64,000 nucleotides of DNA from Areca catechu (Eukaryota > Streptophyta > Magnoliopsida > Arecales > Arecaceae): positions 137,087,854 through 137,151,853 of the forward strand of contig CM038052.1 in NCBI GenBank assembly GCA_021397845.1. Reading direction: 5' to 3'. Within the stretch, counting starts at the first letter, position 1; every line of letters begins with the position of its first letter. This document shows positions 10,879 to 22,937 of this stretch, piece by piece. The notes under the pieces are model-generated. The model saw only the letters and a program-made list of their open reading frames with translations. It made no database searches and was not told the DNA's origin. The position numbers were made by a program, and so were the translations under genes.

Positions 10879-12388
10879 TGGTGGGGGCAACAGAATCAGA
10901 CACAGATTACTGGATCCTATTTGGTTTACCTAGTAATGTTTCAAAATTTTGTAATCAACTAGGATTGAGTCCTGTAATAAGTTGAGGTTAGTTGATTTGT
11001 CTCAACCTTCAACCTTGTCCAGTACATTGAGTCCTGTACACCATTATGAGTCTAGTATGAGTTCACTTCTTGTACAAGAGAGGAGGCTATGATCTTTTGG
11101 AGTTCCACCAGACCACATTCTGAAGCTAGAAGTAGTTACATCAGCTTAGGGGAGCTCAATCGACACCCAGGTATCCTGATTCCCTCCATATGCCACTTCA
11201 AATGCTAGATCCCTCCAAATGCTTCTAGAATATTCCATATGCTAGGAGCCCATGTTTACTAGGTTATCCCAACACTCCAGGCTTCCAAATTCAAGCTCAG
11301 GAAGCAAGCCCAAGCAAGAAGAATCAAGATTCCCTTTTGATGCCGGGAATATGCCAACCTAGGGAACCAGGCGGCCCAAGCCCAAGCATTCCAAGCCCAT
11401 GGCCGACCTACCCCTTGCTTCCTTAAAGTCCACACGCCCAAGGAGCAGGCATCCAAGAGTGTTTGACCAAGTCCAACATGAAGTGAAGTGGGAGAAGACC
11501 AAGCTTATTCTAACCAAGTTAGGATTCCTAATCCTTTTAAACCTTGTAATTCTAACATAGCTAGGAACGGACTTGTACTCCAATTTTGAAGAGGACTTGT
11601 AACCCAAGTGTAACCATAGTTAGTGATGGCATGGGAACTCTATAAATATCCCACCCCTCCCCCCCTTGTAATTATCTTTTTCTTATGAATAAACCTTGCT
11701 GAAATTTTGCTTAAGTGCCTTGTGTTTGAGTTTTGGTTCTTACTTTGAGTGCTCTCCTTGTGTTCCTGGATTGAAACCCTACAACCCTAGCACCCTCTTG
11801 CATCCCTGGAGATCAGCCATGCCTAAGGAATAGTAGCCCTTGCTGCTATCCAAGCCCAGGAGCTTCTTCTTCCCTGGCTGCCATCTTCTAACCCTAATCT
11901 CGAATCCTTCCAAACCCTAGTTTTTTTTCTCTTTTTTATATGCTGTTTTGATTGACCTATGATGCTTACAGGATCCTGGAGGTGCTTCACCTCCCCAGAG
12001 GAGGCCTTCTTTGCTTCCAAGACTTTCCAGATCAGCCATCTAATTTAAGGAACTGAAGTTTCTTTGTCTAGGCTTCAATCTGAGAGATGTATGATCCCTA
12101 CAATTACAAATTCAAATCTCTGACTGGTAACAAACCTTCCAATTCTTATTTTCTGATTTGATGAAGATAAACTATCCTAAACTAGGAGTTTCTCAACTCT
12201 CAGGTCCTGGCTATTTCATTAGTTTGCATAAGTTCGCCTACAATTCTATGATTCTTTGGATTGCAAGTCATTCCGTCCGTTCTTTCTTTATTTTGGGAAT
12301 ATAGCATACAAATAAAATTATAAAAATCATAAGAAGTTATTTTACTACTTTCCATGCATTTTTAGCAGTTTTGAGTCATCCTATATTA
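10879..12388 (+). repeat. C1 3' LTR
   Basis: It begins TGGTGGGGGCAACAG and ends CCTATATTA, the decayed family end. It aligns throughout with 6251-7775 and has its own TATAAATA and AATAAA signals. The end point depends on family comparison because the terminal CA is mutated. Confidence 0.8.
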
Positions 12389-12935
12389 GTTGAAGTTCAT
12401 GGCCACATTGTTGGTTACAACAATCGTATCCACATTTGGAGATTTGAGGCTAGTTGGAGATTTGCTATAGAGCCACTCTCTCAAAAAGGTCGAAGTCAAG
12501 CTGGTTGATTATCAGTGCCTATCATCTTTGGAGTAGGCTAAGGATATCTTGACCACTCACATCGAAGCTGCCTTCTTCAAAGTGGGCTAGATTGCTTACT
12601 TCATATTTGCTTTCTTTGGAACAATTGGAGAAATAAAGTGATCTTCTTTGGACTAACTTTCTTCGACTGAGTCTTCTTTGGATTGACTGAGTCTTCTTCG
12701 GATGGTCTTCTTCGGACTGATGTGAGGAAGATCGATCAGTCACTTGATGGTGAATAGTTGAATGATAGGCTTCGGGGCAAGTGTCTTCAGCTTAGGCTGA
12801 AGATTGACCTTGAAGTGGTGCTGTAGCATCATTGGGTCATCTTCAATTCTTCTAGCACGGACGACTGATTCGAAAGAAATTTGATCAAATCTTTGAACCG
12901 GGGGTTAGCCTTAGTTTAGCTGGCGTATCCCAATA

Positions 12936-12953
12936 GTTGCCCCCCACTCCTAG
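12936..12953 (-). other. D polypurine tract
   Basis: Read on the - strand, AGGAGTGGGGGGCAAC directly precedes the D LTR start TATTGGG. This is where plus-strand cDNA synthesis is primed in gypsy elements. It confirms that D is transcribed leftward and that the left LTR is the 3' one. Confidence 0.7.
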
Positions 12954-13499
12954 TTAATGAAGCAATTATTCACTTCGAAAAGTGGGAGTGCTAATGATTT
13001 GTCATTTGCTGGCAAGAAAGACGTAACCAATGATGGCAAATCTTCGATTCAGTCATCCACAATAACTGCCCCCCTAATTCGAAGTCATGCGGAGGATAGT
13101 TGTCACCCTTTTTTTGTGCCCAGAAGGAAGACGGCGAGTCAACGTGCGTACGCATTTTATTATCAATGCCGAATGCGTTGGCATTTAGGTGGCCATGCTT
13201 CCACATCATCTGGGCATTGCCAAGTCTTCTTTTCTTGAAGATGGTTATTTATGCTGCATCAGCTTCAAGGAAGCTGCTCCGAGTTTGAAGCGTCACTCTA
13301 GTACATGGCATTTCGTAGTTGGCTTGGCATGAGCCATGGTACACGTCCTCTATAGGCATGAATTGAAAAGGCTCTAGGATGTTAAATAGGATTCATCTTC
13401 CTAGTCTCTGGAGGTTCTTCAAGCAGTAGAAAAGCGAGTCCTTCACTCCAGAGTTACACTTTCCCTTCTTCTTCTTCATATCGTAAAGATGAAATTTAG
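12954..13499 (-). other. D region between polypurine tract and antisense ORF
   Basis: No convincing gene. Short open stretches on both strands overlap each other and are not shared with E. The position corresponds to the 3' untranslated part of a Tat element. It may contain the decayed first exon of the antisense ORF. Confidence 0.45.
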
Positions 13500-14020
13500 C
13501 CTTAAGGACCTCTAGGAGATGTCCCAAAAAGGGTCGCCATCACGGAGCCAGAAGGGAGACCTAGTGAGAAGGTCTATGGGGGTGATGATGATTCTTTTTA
13601 GACCAAGGAAGCTGTCCGCTTGGAAAGGAGGGTACAGACCCTCTAGACCCATTTGGAGGAGGCAAATGCTCAGGCCGCAGCGGCAGTCATTGTGGCGGAG
13701 CTGGCCAGGAAGGAGGTGGTGGAGGCCATCCCCAAGTTCCTAGCATTGCAGGCCTTTAAAGATGAGGTCATTGAGGCTATCCTAGACTCTTACCATCGGG
13801 GATTCTAGAAGCATAAGAGCAAGTCCTTCAGCTTCTACGACTTGAAGGGGCTGGACAACATCAGGCCTTCTATTCCATACCTCGAGCAAGAGGATGAGTC
13901 TGACTTCGAGGAGTGTCAGAGTTAGAGGAGGCTGAGGCAAAACATGAAGCCTCCACGAGCACCTCACGGAGGCCTGTTGTCATCCATCTGTTTGAAAAGG
14001 GGCCAGCAACCAATTTTTAG
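13500..14020 (+). pseudogene. D extra ORF, antisense to pol, degenerate
   Basis: In one + frame starting at about 13620 there is a Glu/Ala-rich coiled-coil (LEEANAQAAAAVIVAELARK) leading to the LDSYHRGF and GLDNIRP blocks and an acidic end (EQEDESDFEE). Two in-frame stops are seen. It lies between pol and the 3' LTR and runs opposite to pol, as extra ORFs of Tat-lineage gypsy elements do. Element E has a clearer version at 58064-59081 with the same coiled-coil plan. The function of these proteins is unknown. Confidence 0.6.
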
Positions 14021-14129
14021 ATCTTGTTTTCCTATTATGCTTTCTTTTATTCTTCTTTTTCTTTTATAATCCTATTGATTGTACAATGCTTTTGTTATGA
14101 ATAAAGATGCTCTTTGGTTGGACAGATGC

Positions 14130-14600
14130 ATTCCAAATAATGTTAGGTGTGAACTCTTCGGCATAGCAAATAGTAGAAAAGTCTGTCCGTTCACTAGGGT
14201 CGGATTTGCTACTAGGGTAGGCCAATTATGCCATCCTCCAGGCATCTGTTGATAATAGAGTGAGTTGTTTGGACCCACCTCGACATGTCTGCAGATTTAC
14301 CATAAGGTAGGTCACTTAGACCATCCTTGTGCCTTCGATTGATGTTAAGGCAGGCTGATTAGGCTCACCTTGGCATGTTTATAGATTTATCGTAGGATAG
14401 GTTATGTGAAACATCCCTGCACCTTTGATAGTTGATCATAAGGTGGCCTAGTTGTGCCCTCTTTTGTGCTTGTCGGACATACCGATAATTCTAGTGGATT
14501 AGACCCACCTTTGCATTTTTTGTTGGTTTCATCGGGTGGGTCACTGAGACCATCCTTGTATCATTGATTAACAATAAAACAGGCTGACAAGACCCATCTT
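14130..14600 (-). repeat. Decayed tandem repeats of about 90 bp in D, downstream of pol
   Basis: Units share TGGACCCACC/AGGCTCACC, an ATGTxTxxAGATTTA block, GGTAGGTCA/GGATAGGTTA and CATCCTTGT/CATCCCTGC, each ending near a TTGAT. Three to four imperfect units are seen. Tandem repeats at this place, between pol and the antisense ORF, are common in the Tat lineage. The unit differs from the 46-bp unit of E. Confidence 0.5.
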
Positions 14601-14639
14601 CAAATAGACTTTTATTAAAGTCTTCCCTATTGGGAACTT

Positions 14640-15870
14640 TCATTGATAGTACTTGAAGACATTCTCTACATTCCAAGGCCGAGGTAGCACAGCACCAGCC
14701 AAAGTCTCAAATTGATACATCCTTAGACATATGATTTCTTTGAATCGGTAGGGGCCTTACCAGTTAGGAGAGAGCTTGCCTTGTTTCGTTGGCCTGGACG
14801 CTTCAAACTTTTGCAGTACTAGATCTTCGGTCAGAAAGTTCGTTCCTTCACCCTATTGTTGTAATATTCGGTGACTCTCTGCTGATATGCCACCATCTTC
14901 ATCTGAGTAGAATGTCTGGTACCATGTAGCAAGTCTAGATCCATCCTTCGGCACTTCGAATTCTCGGGCTCCTTGTACTGGTCGATCCTTAGGATTGCAG
15001 GGTAACCTCCACAAGAAGAACTGCTTCTATTCCATAGTCCAAATGGAATGGAGATTCACCAGTTGCCATTCTAGGAGTGGTCCAATATGCCCAGAAAATT
15101 GAATTCAGCTCTTTGGCCTAGAGCCATTTGCCATCGTTCAGTCGGGTCCTCAAACCATGGAGGATAGTCTGATTTATGACTTCGGCTTCTCTGTTGGCTT
15201 GGGGATGACTGATAGATGTTAATTTGTGGAGTATGTGATATTGGGCACAAAAGTCCTTGAACTTGGGGTTGTCGAATTATCTCCCATTGTTAGTGATTAT
15301 GGTGTACGGAATTTCGAATCAGAAAATGATGAAGTTCTTGACAAAACCTTCAATTTTCCCTTCGATGATATATGGCAGGGTTCAGCCTCGACCCACTTGG
15401 TGAAGTAGTCGATAGCTACGATAAAAAATTTTCACTCTCTAGATGATGGTGGAAATGGGCCAACGATATCCATTCCCCACTAAGCGAAGGTCCATAGTGC
15501 CATTAACTGGGTGAGCTAGCTCGCAAGCCATCTTTGAATGTTGGCATACCTCTGGCACTAATCACATCTTTGAACGAAATCAGAGGAATCCATCTAAATT
15601 GTTGGCCAATAATATCCTTAATGTATAATCTTGTATGCCAGGGATCTTCCTCCTAAGTGATCTCCATATATGCCCTCGTGCACTTCTCTCAGGGTGTAGT
15701 CGGCATCTGTGGGCCCCAGGCACTTTAGCAGAGGTTGAGTGAAGGATCTCTTATATAATGTTCCATCCAAGACAACATATTGGGATGCCATCCAACGGAC
15801 TTGCTTGGCCTTGGTCTTATCCTCAGGGAGTGTGCCCTCATTCAGGAATTTAAGAATAGGATCCATCCAG
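14640..15870 (-). pseudogene. D integrase
   Basis: The polyprotein ends on the - strand at 14640 with RPWNVENVFKYYQ and a stop, the standard Tat pol terminus. The N-terminal zinc-binding part is at about 15618-15866 (VRWMASQYVVLDG...LYKRSF, then LREVHEGIYGDHLGG). The core follows between about 15100 and 15600, and the C-terminal domain at 14680-14830. Integrase joins cDNA ends to chromosomal DNA. Stops and shifts occur through the core. Confidence 0.75.
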
Positions 15871-15949
15871 CTTGGTTCGTGCTAAACCTGATGCACCTCT
15901 TGCGCTTCTTCCTTTATACTTGGAGTTTCAAGGTACTCCATGAAGGTGC

Positions 15950-16310
15950 GATCGAAGGAATCTATGGTGGTGGTGGCGAGTCTAGATAGGGCATCGGCTC
16001 GAGAGTTCTCCATTCTTGGGACATTGGAATTTCGAAGAAATCGAGATGTGACACCAAGTCCAGCACTTTCTCCAGGTAACGGATCATGGTAGGATATCGC
16101 ACTTCAAACTTGCCTTTTACTTGATTTACCACCAGTTGAGAATCTAAAAAAATTTGGATCTTTTGAATCCCCAAATTCTTGGCAATTCGGGGTCCAGCAA
16201 CGAGGCCTTCGGATTTAGCCAAGTTATTGGAAGCATGGAAGGAAAAGCATAGTGCATATTCCATAGTGGGCCCTTATAGGCTAGCTAGTATGAGGCCCGC
16301 TCTACATCCT
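15950..16310 (-). pseudogene. D second (archaeal-type) RNase H
   Basis: The product of 15962-16264 on the - strand reads EYALCFSFHASNN early. It then has ...LVAGPRIAKNLGI, the catalytic-site-like DSQLVVNQVKGKFE block, and RYLEKVLDL. This second RNase H, between the ordinary RNase H and integrase, marks the Tat clade. It probably helps to degrade RNA in RNA:DNA hybrids. The AEYEALL motif usual in this domain is changed to AKSEGLV here, removing a conserved Glu. Confidence 0.75.
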
Positions 16311-16429
16311 ACCAACTTTGAAGCCTCGTCTACATGGAGTAACCACGTAGACTCCGAATCCCTTTGGATGGCCACATCTTCTTCGGCTTGTTCCAAGTCA
16401 CCTTCTGGGCCCCTTGTACATTGAGCCAT

Positions 16430-17600
16430 AAAATCAGCCAGCACTTATGCTTTCATCGCCATTCTAGGTTGGAAGCTGATGTCGAACACTCCAAGTTTTA
16501 TAACCCACTTAGCTATCCTGCCCGAGGTTTCTGGACTCTGGAGGACAACCTTCAAAGGCCGGTCTGTTAGGACAATGACAGAGTGAGATTGAAAGTATTA
16601 TCGTAATCATTTCATTGCAACCACCAGTGAGTATACAAGCTTTTGTATTCTGGGGTACCTCACTTCTCCATCATGTAAGACCTTACTGAGGTAGTAGATC
16701 GGCCTTTGGAGGTCGTCGACTCCCTTCCAGACAAGAACTGAACTAATTGCTTCGTCCGAAGTAGAAAGATATAGGTAAAGAGTTTCCCCCTCTTGAGGCT
16801 TCGAAAGTAAAGGAGGGCTCTATAAGTACCTCTTCAGCTCTTCGAAGATGAGACGATAGTCTTCAGACCATTTGAAGTTTTGTGATTGGTGGAGTACTTT
16901 GAAGAAGGAGAGATACCTTTCGGCTGACCGGGAGATGAATTGGCTTAAAGAAGTGATTCTTCCGGTCAACTACTACACCTCCTTCTTACAAGAGGGATGT
17001 CTCAAGCTTTGGAGTGCATGTATCTTTTTGGGTTTGGCTTCTATTCCTTGTTTGGTAATAAGGTGTCCCAGGAATTTGCTAGAGGTCATCCCGAAGATAC
17101 ACTTTGCTGGGTTCAGCTTCATCCGGTGGCATTGTAAGTTGTCGAAAGATTCCTCTAAGTCTTTGATGTGATCTTCTTTGAGGAGGCTCTTCATGATCAT
17201 GTCGTCAACATATGCCTCCATATTCTTTCCCAGTTGCTTCTCGAACACCTTGTTGATCATCCTATGAAATGTTGCCCCAATGTTCTTCAAACCAAATGGC
17301 ATCATCCTGTAGAAATATAACCCCATCTTTGTTATGAAGGAGGTCTTCTCTTCATCCTCCGGATTCATTTGTATCTGGTTGTAGCCAGAAAAGGCATCCA
17401 TGAAGCTCCATAGCTGACGGCCAATAGTGGCATCGACCAATTGGTCTACCTTTGGCAGGAAGAAGCTATCCTTCAGACAAGCTTTGTTGAGGTCTGTATA
17501 GTCGATACAGATCCTCCACTTGCCATTGGCCTTCCTTACCATCATAACATTAGCTAGCTACTCAGGATAACACACTTCATTGATGAATCCAGCATTAAGG
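16430..17600 (-). pseudogene. D reverse transcriptase and RNase H
   Basis: The longest open piece is 16973-17545. RT blocks are WRICIDYTDLNKAC, DAFSGYNQIQM, PFGLKNIGATF, and the catalytic YVDDM with both Asp kept (about 17205), then the LGHLIT connection. RNase H continues to about 16430 with the YYLSKVLHDGE and RYPRIQKLVYSL blocks. The enzyme would make cDNA from element RNA in the cytoplasm. The RT core is well preserved compared with the rest of D, but the frame is broken before RNase H. Confidence 0.85.
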
Positions 17601-18350
17601 AGCTTATCTACCTCTTTGTTTATCACCCTTTGCCTTTCAGGGGTGAAGTTTCTCTTCTTCTGTTGAATCGGCCTATAGCCAGAAGCAACTTCCAACCGAT
17701 GAGTAATTACTTCAGCGAGAATTCTTGACATGTTGGAAGTGGACCAGGCAAAGACATTAGCATTGTTTCATAGGAATTGAATCAGCGCTGCCTTTGTTCC
17801 TTCATCAAGTAGGCTTCCGATCTGCATCATTATGGTGGGATCATCTTTGGTCAATGGCACCGAGACAGTCTTCTCCATGGTTCTCCTGAATTCTCAATTG
17901 GATCTCTTGGGTCCAGTTAATCCAAGGTTATATGATCAGCCGACTGCTTGTCTTGTATCATTAGGCATTGTCGGTCAGCCCTTTGATCTCCTTTTGCTTC
18001 TCCGATTCCATTTCAAGTGGGCAAGTGAACTAGAAGGTGATACGTGGAGACTACAACCTCGAACTTGTTCAAGGCAGGCCATCCCAAGATTGCATTATAG
18101 GTCGATGGGATTCGAACCACCACAAAATTGATGGGGAACATCCTCTAACAGGGCTCCATGCCAAGGGTTACTAGCAGCATTACTTTTCCTTCAACTCCGA
18201 CTTGGTTTTCTTTGAACCCAGTTTGAGGTGTAGGAGATCTCTGTAGCTTGTTTTTAGATAGAATTATTCTAGAGAATGCATTATATAGTAAAACATACAT
18301 TGAGCTCCCATTATCTATTAAAATTTGTTTTAATCGTAGTTGGTCACAAC
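17601..18350 (-). pseudogene. D aspartic protease
   Basis: The - strand encodes the active-site block LIDNGSSMYVLLY near 18310, with the Asp of the D(T/N)GS triad. It is followed by the GVEGKVML strand and FPINFVVVRIPSTYNAILG near 18060-18130. The family signature YNAILGRP-like ending is recognisable. It would cleave the gag-pol polyprotein. There is at least one stop after the GMEPC segment. Confidence 0.7.
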
Positions 18351-18359
18351 GGTCATGAT

Positions 18360-19990
18360 TACAATGGGGTCGTCAATGAGGAACTAAACTCCCTGGAGGT
18401 TGTCATCGGAGAAGTATATAGAGTTGTTGCTCCTGAGCCTTTTAGAAGCATGTTCTTCGGCTCTCCTCCAGTTGGTTGGTCGGTGTAGCATGCCCACTCT
18501 CCCATCAGTGGCCTCTGATGGTGCAGTTCAGCTTCTTCAATGGCCTGTTGAGGGGCAGTGGCTTCAAGCCAAGATTTTGGATGTCCGATGTACTTCCCCA
18601 AGTACCCCCTCTTAATGAGGTCATCTATCGCATCCTTCAGTTGGATGTAGTCTTCGGTATTTTGGTCGTGATCCTTATAGAACCTGTAGTACTTGCTTCT
18701 GTTCCTTGTAGAAGAGAACAATCTCATAGGACATGGTCGTTGGAGATAGTTCTCTTTTTCCATCTCCATTAGGATTCTCTCCCTTGGGAGGTTGAGGGGG
18801 GTGTATGAATCAAATTTTTTGCCTAGTGTTTTAGGCCTGGGGCTACGTCATCGGGTAGAATCACCATTTCTGGGGGGAGTAGAGGGATTTGGCCCTTTTC
18901 CATTCTTCTTCTTAGGGATAGGATTCCCTTCAATCAGACGTCGATTAGCCGCCTGTTCTTTGGCATTGGCATATTTTTGAGCCCTTGTCAGGAGCTCAAC
19001 ATACCTTGTTGGGAACCTTTTATCCAGAGAGAACGTGAGCCTGATGATTGGAGCCCCTTTCTTAAAGCGAATATGGCCACATTTTCATTGAGATCTGGGA
19101 TCTCGAGAGTGGACGAATTGAATCTTGTAATATAGTCCTTGAGGTTCTCTCCCTCATTTTGGTGAAGGAGGAATAAGTTATCCATATTCCAGGGCATCTT
19201 TCAACAAGTCCTAAAATGTAAGACGAATAGCTTTTCTAATTTGAAGGAGTTGATGGTACCAGGGTGGGTGCTCGAGTACCACAATCGAGCTGCCTTCTTT
19301 AGGGTGATAGGAAATGCCAAATAGTACAATGCATCAGAGGCGCCTTGGATCATCATATGGGCCTTGAAACTGTCGAGATGATCCAGGGGTTCAGTAGTTC
19401 CATCTGAGGGACCTTAAAATACTGAGGGATGACTTTCACCATTATCCTGGAAGTGAACAGAGGCCCTGAGTCATAGGTCATGTGCTCGCCATCTCTCTTC
19501 AGATCGTGGAGCCTCACGATCTGTGTCTCAATTGTCTTAAATTTGTTTTCATAATCATAATGGGCCTCTCTCAGCCCAACATCTTTGAGAGTAGGGTCTC
19601 CGAAGGAGTTAGTGGTTGATCGCCTGGATCTCTTCCTCACTCGTCGGCTATCAGTTTACCTTGGATGTCGAGAGCTTTGGCTTTCATGGGAAGGTCGATC
19701 TAGGAGGGAGTGTCGGGTAGAACTATGGTGGTGGTCTCCTTTCTTCCCAGATCGATGGCTGTGTCGGGAGATGGTCGACGGGTGCCCCGCCTGGAGAGCA
19801 GCCTCCTGGAAGTTCTGAACCAAGGTTGTGAGAGCATCAACCCAGTTTAGAAGGGCTTTGAATTGGTGCTATCCCATGACCAAGGTTGGATCGGGACATT
19901 GTTCTCCACTTGGGGATTGTTCCTCCGAGAGGGAGGATGCCCCTGCTTATCGAAGCAATTTGAGCTTTACCTTTCATCATTGCAATTTTT
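18360..19990 (-). pseudogene. D gag
   Basis: Gag is recognisable in pieces. The N-terminal part near 19800-19900 has QNFQEAALQAG. Then come PLFTSRIM near 19460 and an ENLKDYITRFN block at 19100-19160, the hallmark of the Retrotran_gag fold. The Tat-type C-terminal motif with YYRFYKDHDQNTEDYIQLKD lies at about 18600-18700. Both Cys of the usual YCRFH...EDC form are replaced by Tyr. This capsid protein would form the virus-like particle. Several frameshifts break it. Confidence 0.7.
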
Positions 19991-20024
19991 TAGAACTCTC
20001 CTTTGCAAGAGAGTATTTGGTAGC

Positions 20025-20048
20025 TTTTCCCTACCTGGCATGCCAATT
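20025..20048 (-). other. D primer binding site region
   Basis: Read on the - strand, TTGGCATGCCAGGTAGGG follows the LTR end ATCAACA. Sequences of the form TTGGC..GCCAGGTAGGGG sit at this position in Retand/RIRE2-like elements. I do not assign the tRNA. Confidence 0.6.
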
Positions 20049-20626
20049 TGTTGATATCGAACCCCTGTGGACTGGACGGAATGACAGGATCATCAGTGTG
20101 TCGCTCATGACCTCTGCAAAATAGGTCTCTGACTATAATTTTTCTGGTGGGGGATACTCCGATGCTTAAGTCAGTGAGGATTTTAGCAATATAATGGAGA
20201 CTTCTCAAGGAGAAGAGAGTGAAAGTGGCTCAAAAGTGAACAGTCTTAGGTTCGCTTATCTTAGCTTAGCTTTTCAGGCTTTACTTAACTTGACTTACTG
20301 TGAGTGTCCCCTCTTACCAGTATTTATAGTGGTGGCCATGTCTAACTACAGTTGACTCCACTTACCCTTGGTTAAGCGGGGTTAGTTAACTTAACCCCCC
20401 AAACCAAAAGTGGTTGCTACTTGAGGTGGCTACTTTGATGCTGTTGGAGTCGGAGTTCATGGCCATGTTGTTGGTTTCAACAACCGTATCCATGTATGAA
20501 GATTTAAGGCCAGTTGGAGATTTGCTTTAGTGCCACTACCTCAAAAGGGCCGAAGTCGAGTCGGTCAATCATCTGTGCCTATCCTTTATGGAGTAGGTCG
20601 AAGACATCTTGATCACTCATGTCGGA

Positions 20627-22185
20627 TGATGCAGGATGACTCTAAGACTGATGCAAAATATCAAACTAATTTTTTTATAATTTTTTTAGACATTAATTCA
20701 GTGGTTAAAGACCCAAAAAATAAAAGAATCAACAGAAAGACTAGTAATGCTAGAAACTAACAAACCCGCAAGATAACTCATGCAGAATAATAATAAGCCA
20801 AGACCCAAGAATTGAGAAACTCTTAGTTAGGATAGCGTACCTATCATCAGATCAAAACTCAAGAGGGGAAGGCTTTTACTAGGCAGTGATTGTAGTTTCT
20901 TCGATGAAGAGATCTCTCAGCCTCAGGATGGCGCCGGGAAGAACAAGCATTTGGTTACCGAATCTAAAGGTGATTTGGACCTGGCCTGAAGGCAAAGAGA
21001 GCCTTCTCCAGGGAGGGAAAACATCTCGAGGATCTGCAAAACATCAAGGTTAGGCACGAATCAAGTAATCAAAGAAAATAAAATAACAAGATGAAACAAG
21101 GAAGGAAGGTATTAGGGCAAAGGGTTGGCGACAAGGAAGCAGGAAGAGCTCTTGATCTGGTCATCTTCAAGGCTTCTCTTTGGGACATGGCTGATGCTTG
21201 GAAGTCTAATTTGCTACTGGGGCATGGAGGGATTGCAAGTATAGGGGTTGGCCAACACAAGAGAACAAACCAAACAAACCAAGGAACCAAAACATAAACA
21301 CAAGAACACAGTCTTGAAAACAATTCAGCAGAGTTTAATTCATAAGAGTTCATTGATTACAAGAAGAAGAGGGGTGGGGTATTTATAAAGTCCCATGCCT
21401 TCTCCTTAAGCGATTACAAGTCTTCTCCAAGTTAAAATAGGTTTACATAATTTAAGTGAGAGAAATACTACGAAATAAACATAGAACTAGGAGTATACTA
21501 GTTGAATAGAATAAGAACTAGTTTTCCTTCTTCCATTTGAATTCCTCCTTCTTAGCTTGGACCAAGTCAACAAGTTGGACATGTTGGAATTCTTGGGGGG
21601 CAGCAAGGGGCAGCCATGGATGGGTTGGGTGCATGGGCTTTGGGCCCTAGAGGCCTGAGATGCATGGAGCAAGAATATTCCAGGTATCTTGGTTTTGGGC
21701 TGGAATATACCTGAAATCTTGGTTCTTCATGGACCGGGCCTTGCATTCACTTGGGCTGAGGTGCAGGTAAGTCTTTGGGATCATGTTATGACCTGGTCTA
21801 GGAATATACTCTAGCATCTTGAGGGAATCTAGATATCTAGAAAATCTCTGGAAGGAATCAGTGTATTTGGAAAGGCATCTTGGATCTTGGGGTGTCACGC
21901 AAAATCCAATAAGATGATGTAGTGGCCTCTGACTCCTGGATGAGGCCTGGTGGAACTTCAAAATAAGGTAACCTCCTCTATTGTACAAAAATTGAACTCA
22001 TACTGGACTTATACGGAAATTAAGGACTCAATATACTGACTGGGGTTGACTAGTCTCAACTTATTACAGGACTCGATCTTACTAGCTTACAAAATTGTGA
22101 TACATGACTAAGGTTATAAAAAATACCCTAATCAGTAAACTATATGGGATCCAGTGATCTGTGTCTGATCCTGGTGTCCCCAACA
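20627..22185 (-). repeat. C2 3' LTR
   Basis: On the + strand it runs from TGATGCAGGATGAC to GGTGTCCCCAACA. Length 1559 bp. The inverted AATAAA/TATA region is near 21340-21390 (context GGTATTTATAAAG). It matches the C2 right LTR better than other C copies in the stretch with CTTCGATGAAGAGATCTCTCAG. Confidence 0.85.
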
Positions 22186-22640
22186 ATTCTCTCGATATGG
22201 GAGGAACTCAACCCCATCGAGTAAGGGTCAATTTGGCTGCTCAAGGATGGTCTAGGTTGAGGCGCCGTATATCCTCACCAATGCTCCACAAGTTCTCAAA
22301 TTCTGGCTGACCTTTCCACCAGATCAAGTACCATTGATAGTCTCTATCCTATGTACCAATAGCTTGATTGTCTAGAGCTCTCTCAATCTTCTCCTCACCA
22401 AAAGGCCAAATTGTATGTGGTCGCTCTGGGGTGGGTTCACTCATAAAGAAAGGGAGTGGCTCAAGGTGCTCTCTAGGTATCATTGCTGGCTCCCTAGACT
22501 TTATAAGATCTGAGATGATGAAGGTGCAGCTAATACCTAAATCAGGTTATATCTTAGGCACATAGGCATTCGATCCATTACTCTTCATTATTTTGGATGG
22601 GCCTGCGAGAACAAATTTCCTTTATTATCACATATTCTTC
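22186..22640 (-). pseudogene. C2 integrase tail with chromodomain relic
   Basis: Read leftward, it encodes a DLGISCTFIISDL block, a Pro/Glu linker, IERALDNQAI, then the chromodomain core YLIWWKGQPEFENLW and a helix with RRLNLD. Compared with C1 the chromodomain lies in a single frame over the core, with stops before and after. No catalytic integrase sequence is attached. Its role in a live element would be chromatin recognition during integration. Confidence 0.7.
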
Positions 22641-22937
22641 TGCATAAAATTCTATATCTTTCCTTTGAAAATTAGCCAAGTTGTTATTTAGTTCATTATT
22701 TTTGTTTAACTTTTGACAATATCCTAATGCAAATGCTGTGCAGAGGATGGTGCATGTGTGGACAAATGAATTAGTGTTGTAAATTTATTGGACTCACGAC
22801 TACACCTAATAGACTCAACAAGACTTCCTATCAGAGAAAATTTTTGGACTCTTTGGGTCTAACCTAACACACTATATACTCTTTAGGTTTGACCATAGCA
22901 TGGCATGCACATGAGAATTTACTATGTACTCCTACTA

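Larger units (their letters stand above)
6251..12388 (+). mobile_element. Element C1: non-autonomous LTR retrotransposon of family C, complete, 6.1 kb
   Basis: Two direct LTRs (6251-7775 and 10879-12388) enclose about 3.1 kb. A Met-tRNA-type primer site follows the left LTR. The internal region holds the family-specific ORF and the integrase C-terminus with chromodomain, but no protease, RT, RNase H or integrase core. It is inserted in D's 3' LTR: flanks CTGTTGGAGT and GAAGTTCATGG are contiguous, with CGG between, in D's other LTR at 20451. A clean TSD is not visible (GGAGT on the left, GTTGA on the right). Confidence 0.85.
5850..12935 (-). repeat. D 3' LTR, split by C1 (pieces 5850-6250 and 12389-12935)
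   Basis: The two pieces total about 948 bp and align with the other D LTR (20049-20626 plus 39759-40105). Matching text includes the start near TCAAACCCC/TCGAACCCC, GTTCATGGCCA, and the TCTTCTTTGGA repeats near 12640-12722. The + strand right end reads CCCAATA, so the transcript-sense start is TATTGGG rather than TGTTGGG. The TCTTCTTTGG/TCTTCTTCGG motif is repeated more often here than in the right copy (39840-39890). Confidence 0.8.

Noticed and set aside
21069..21353. Open frames with hydrophobic stretches in C LTRs (also 38632-38823 and 41152-41370)
   Set aside because: They recur only because the LTR recurs. Start and stop positions change among copies, and they are in U5/R sequence.
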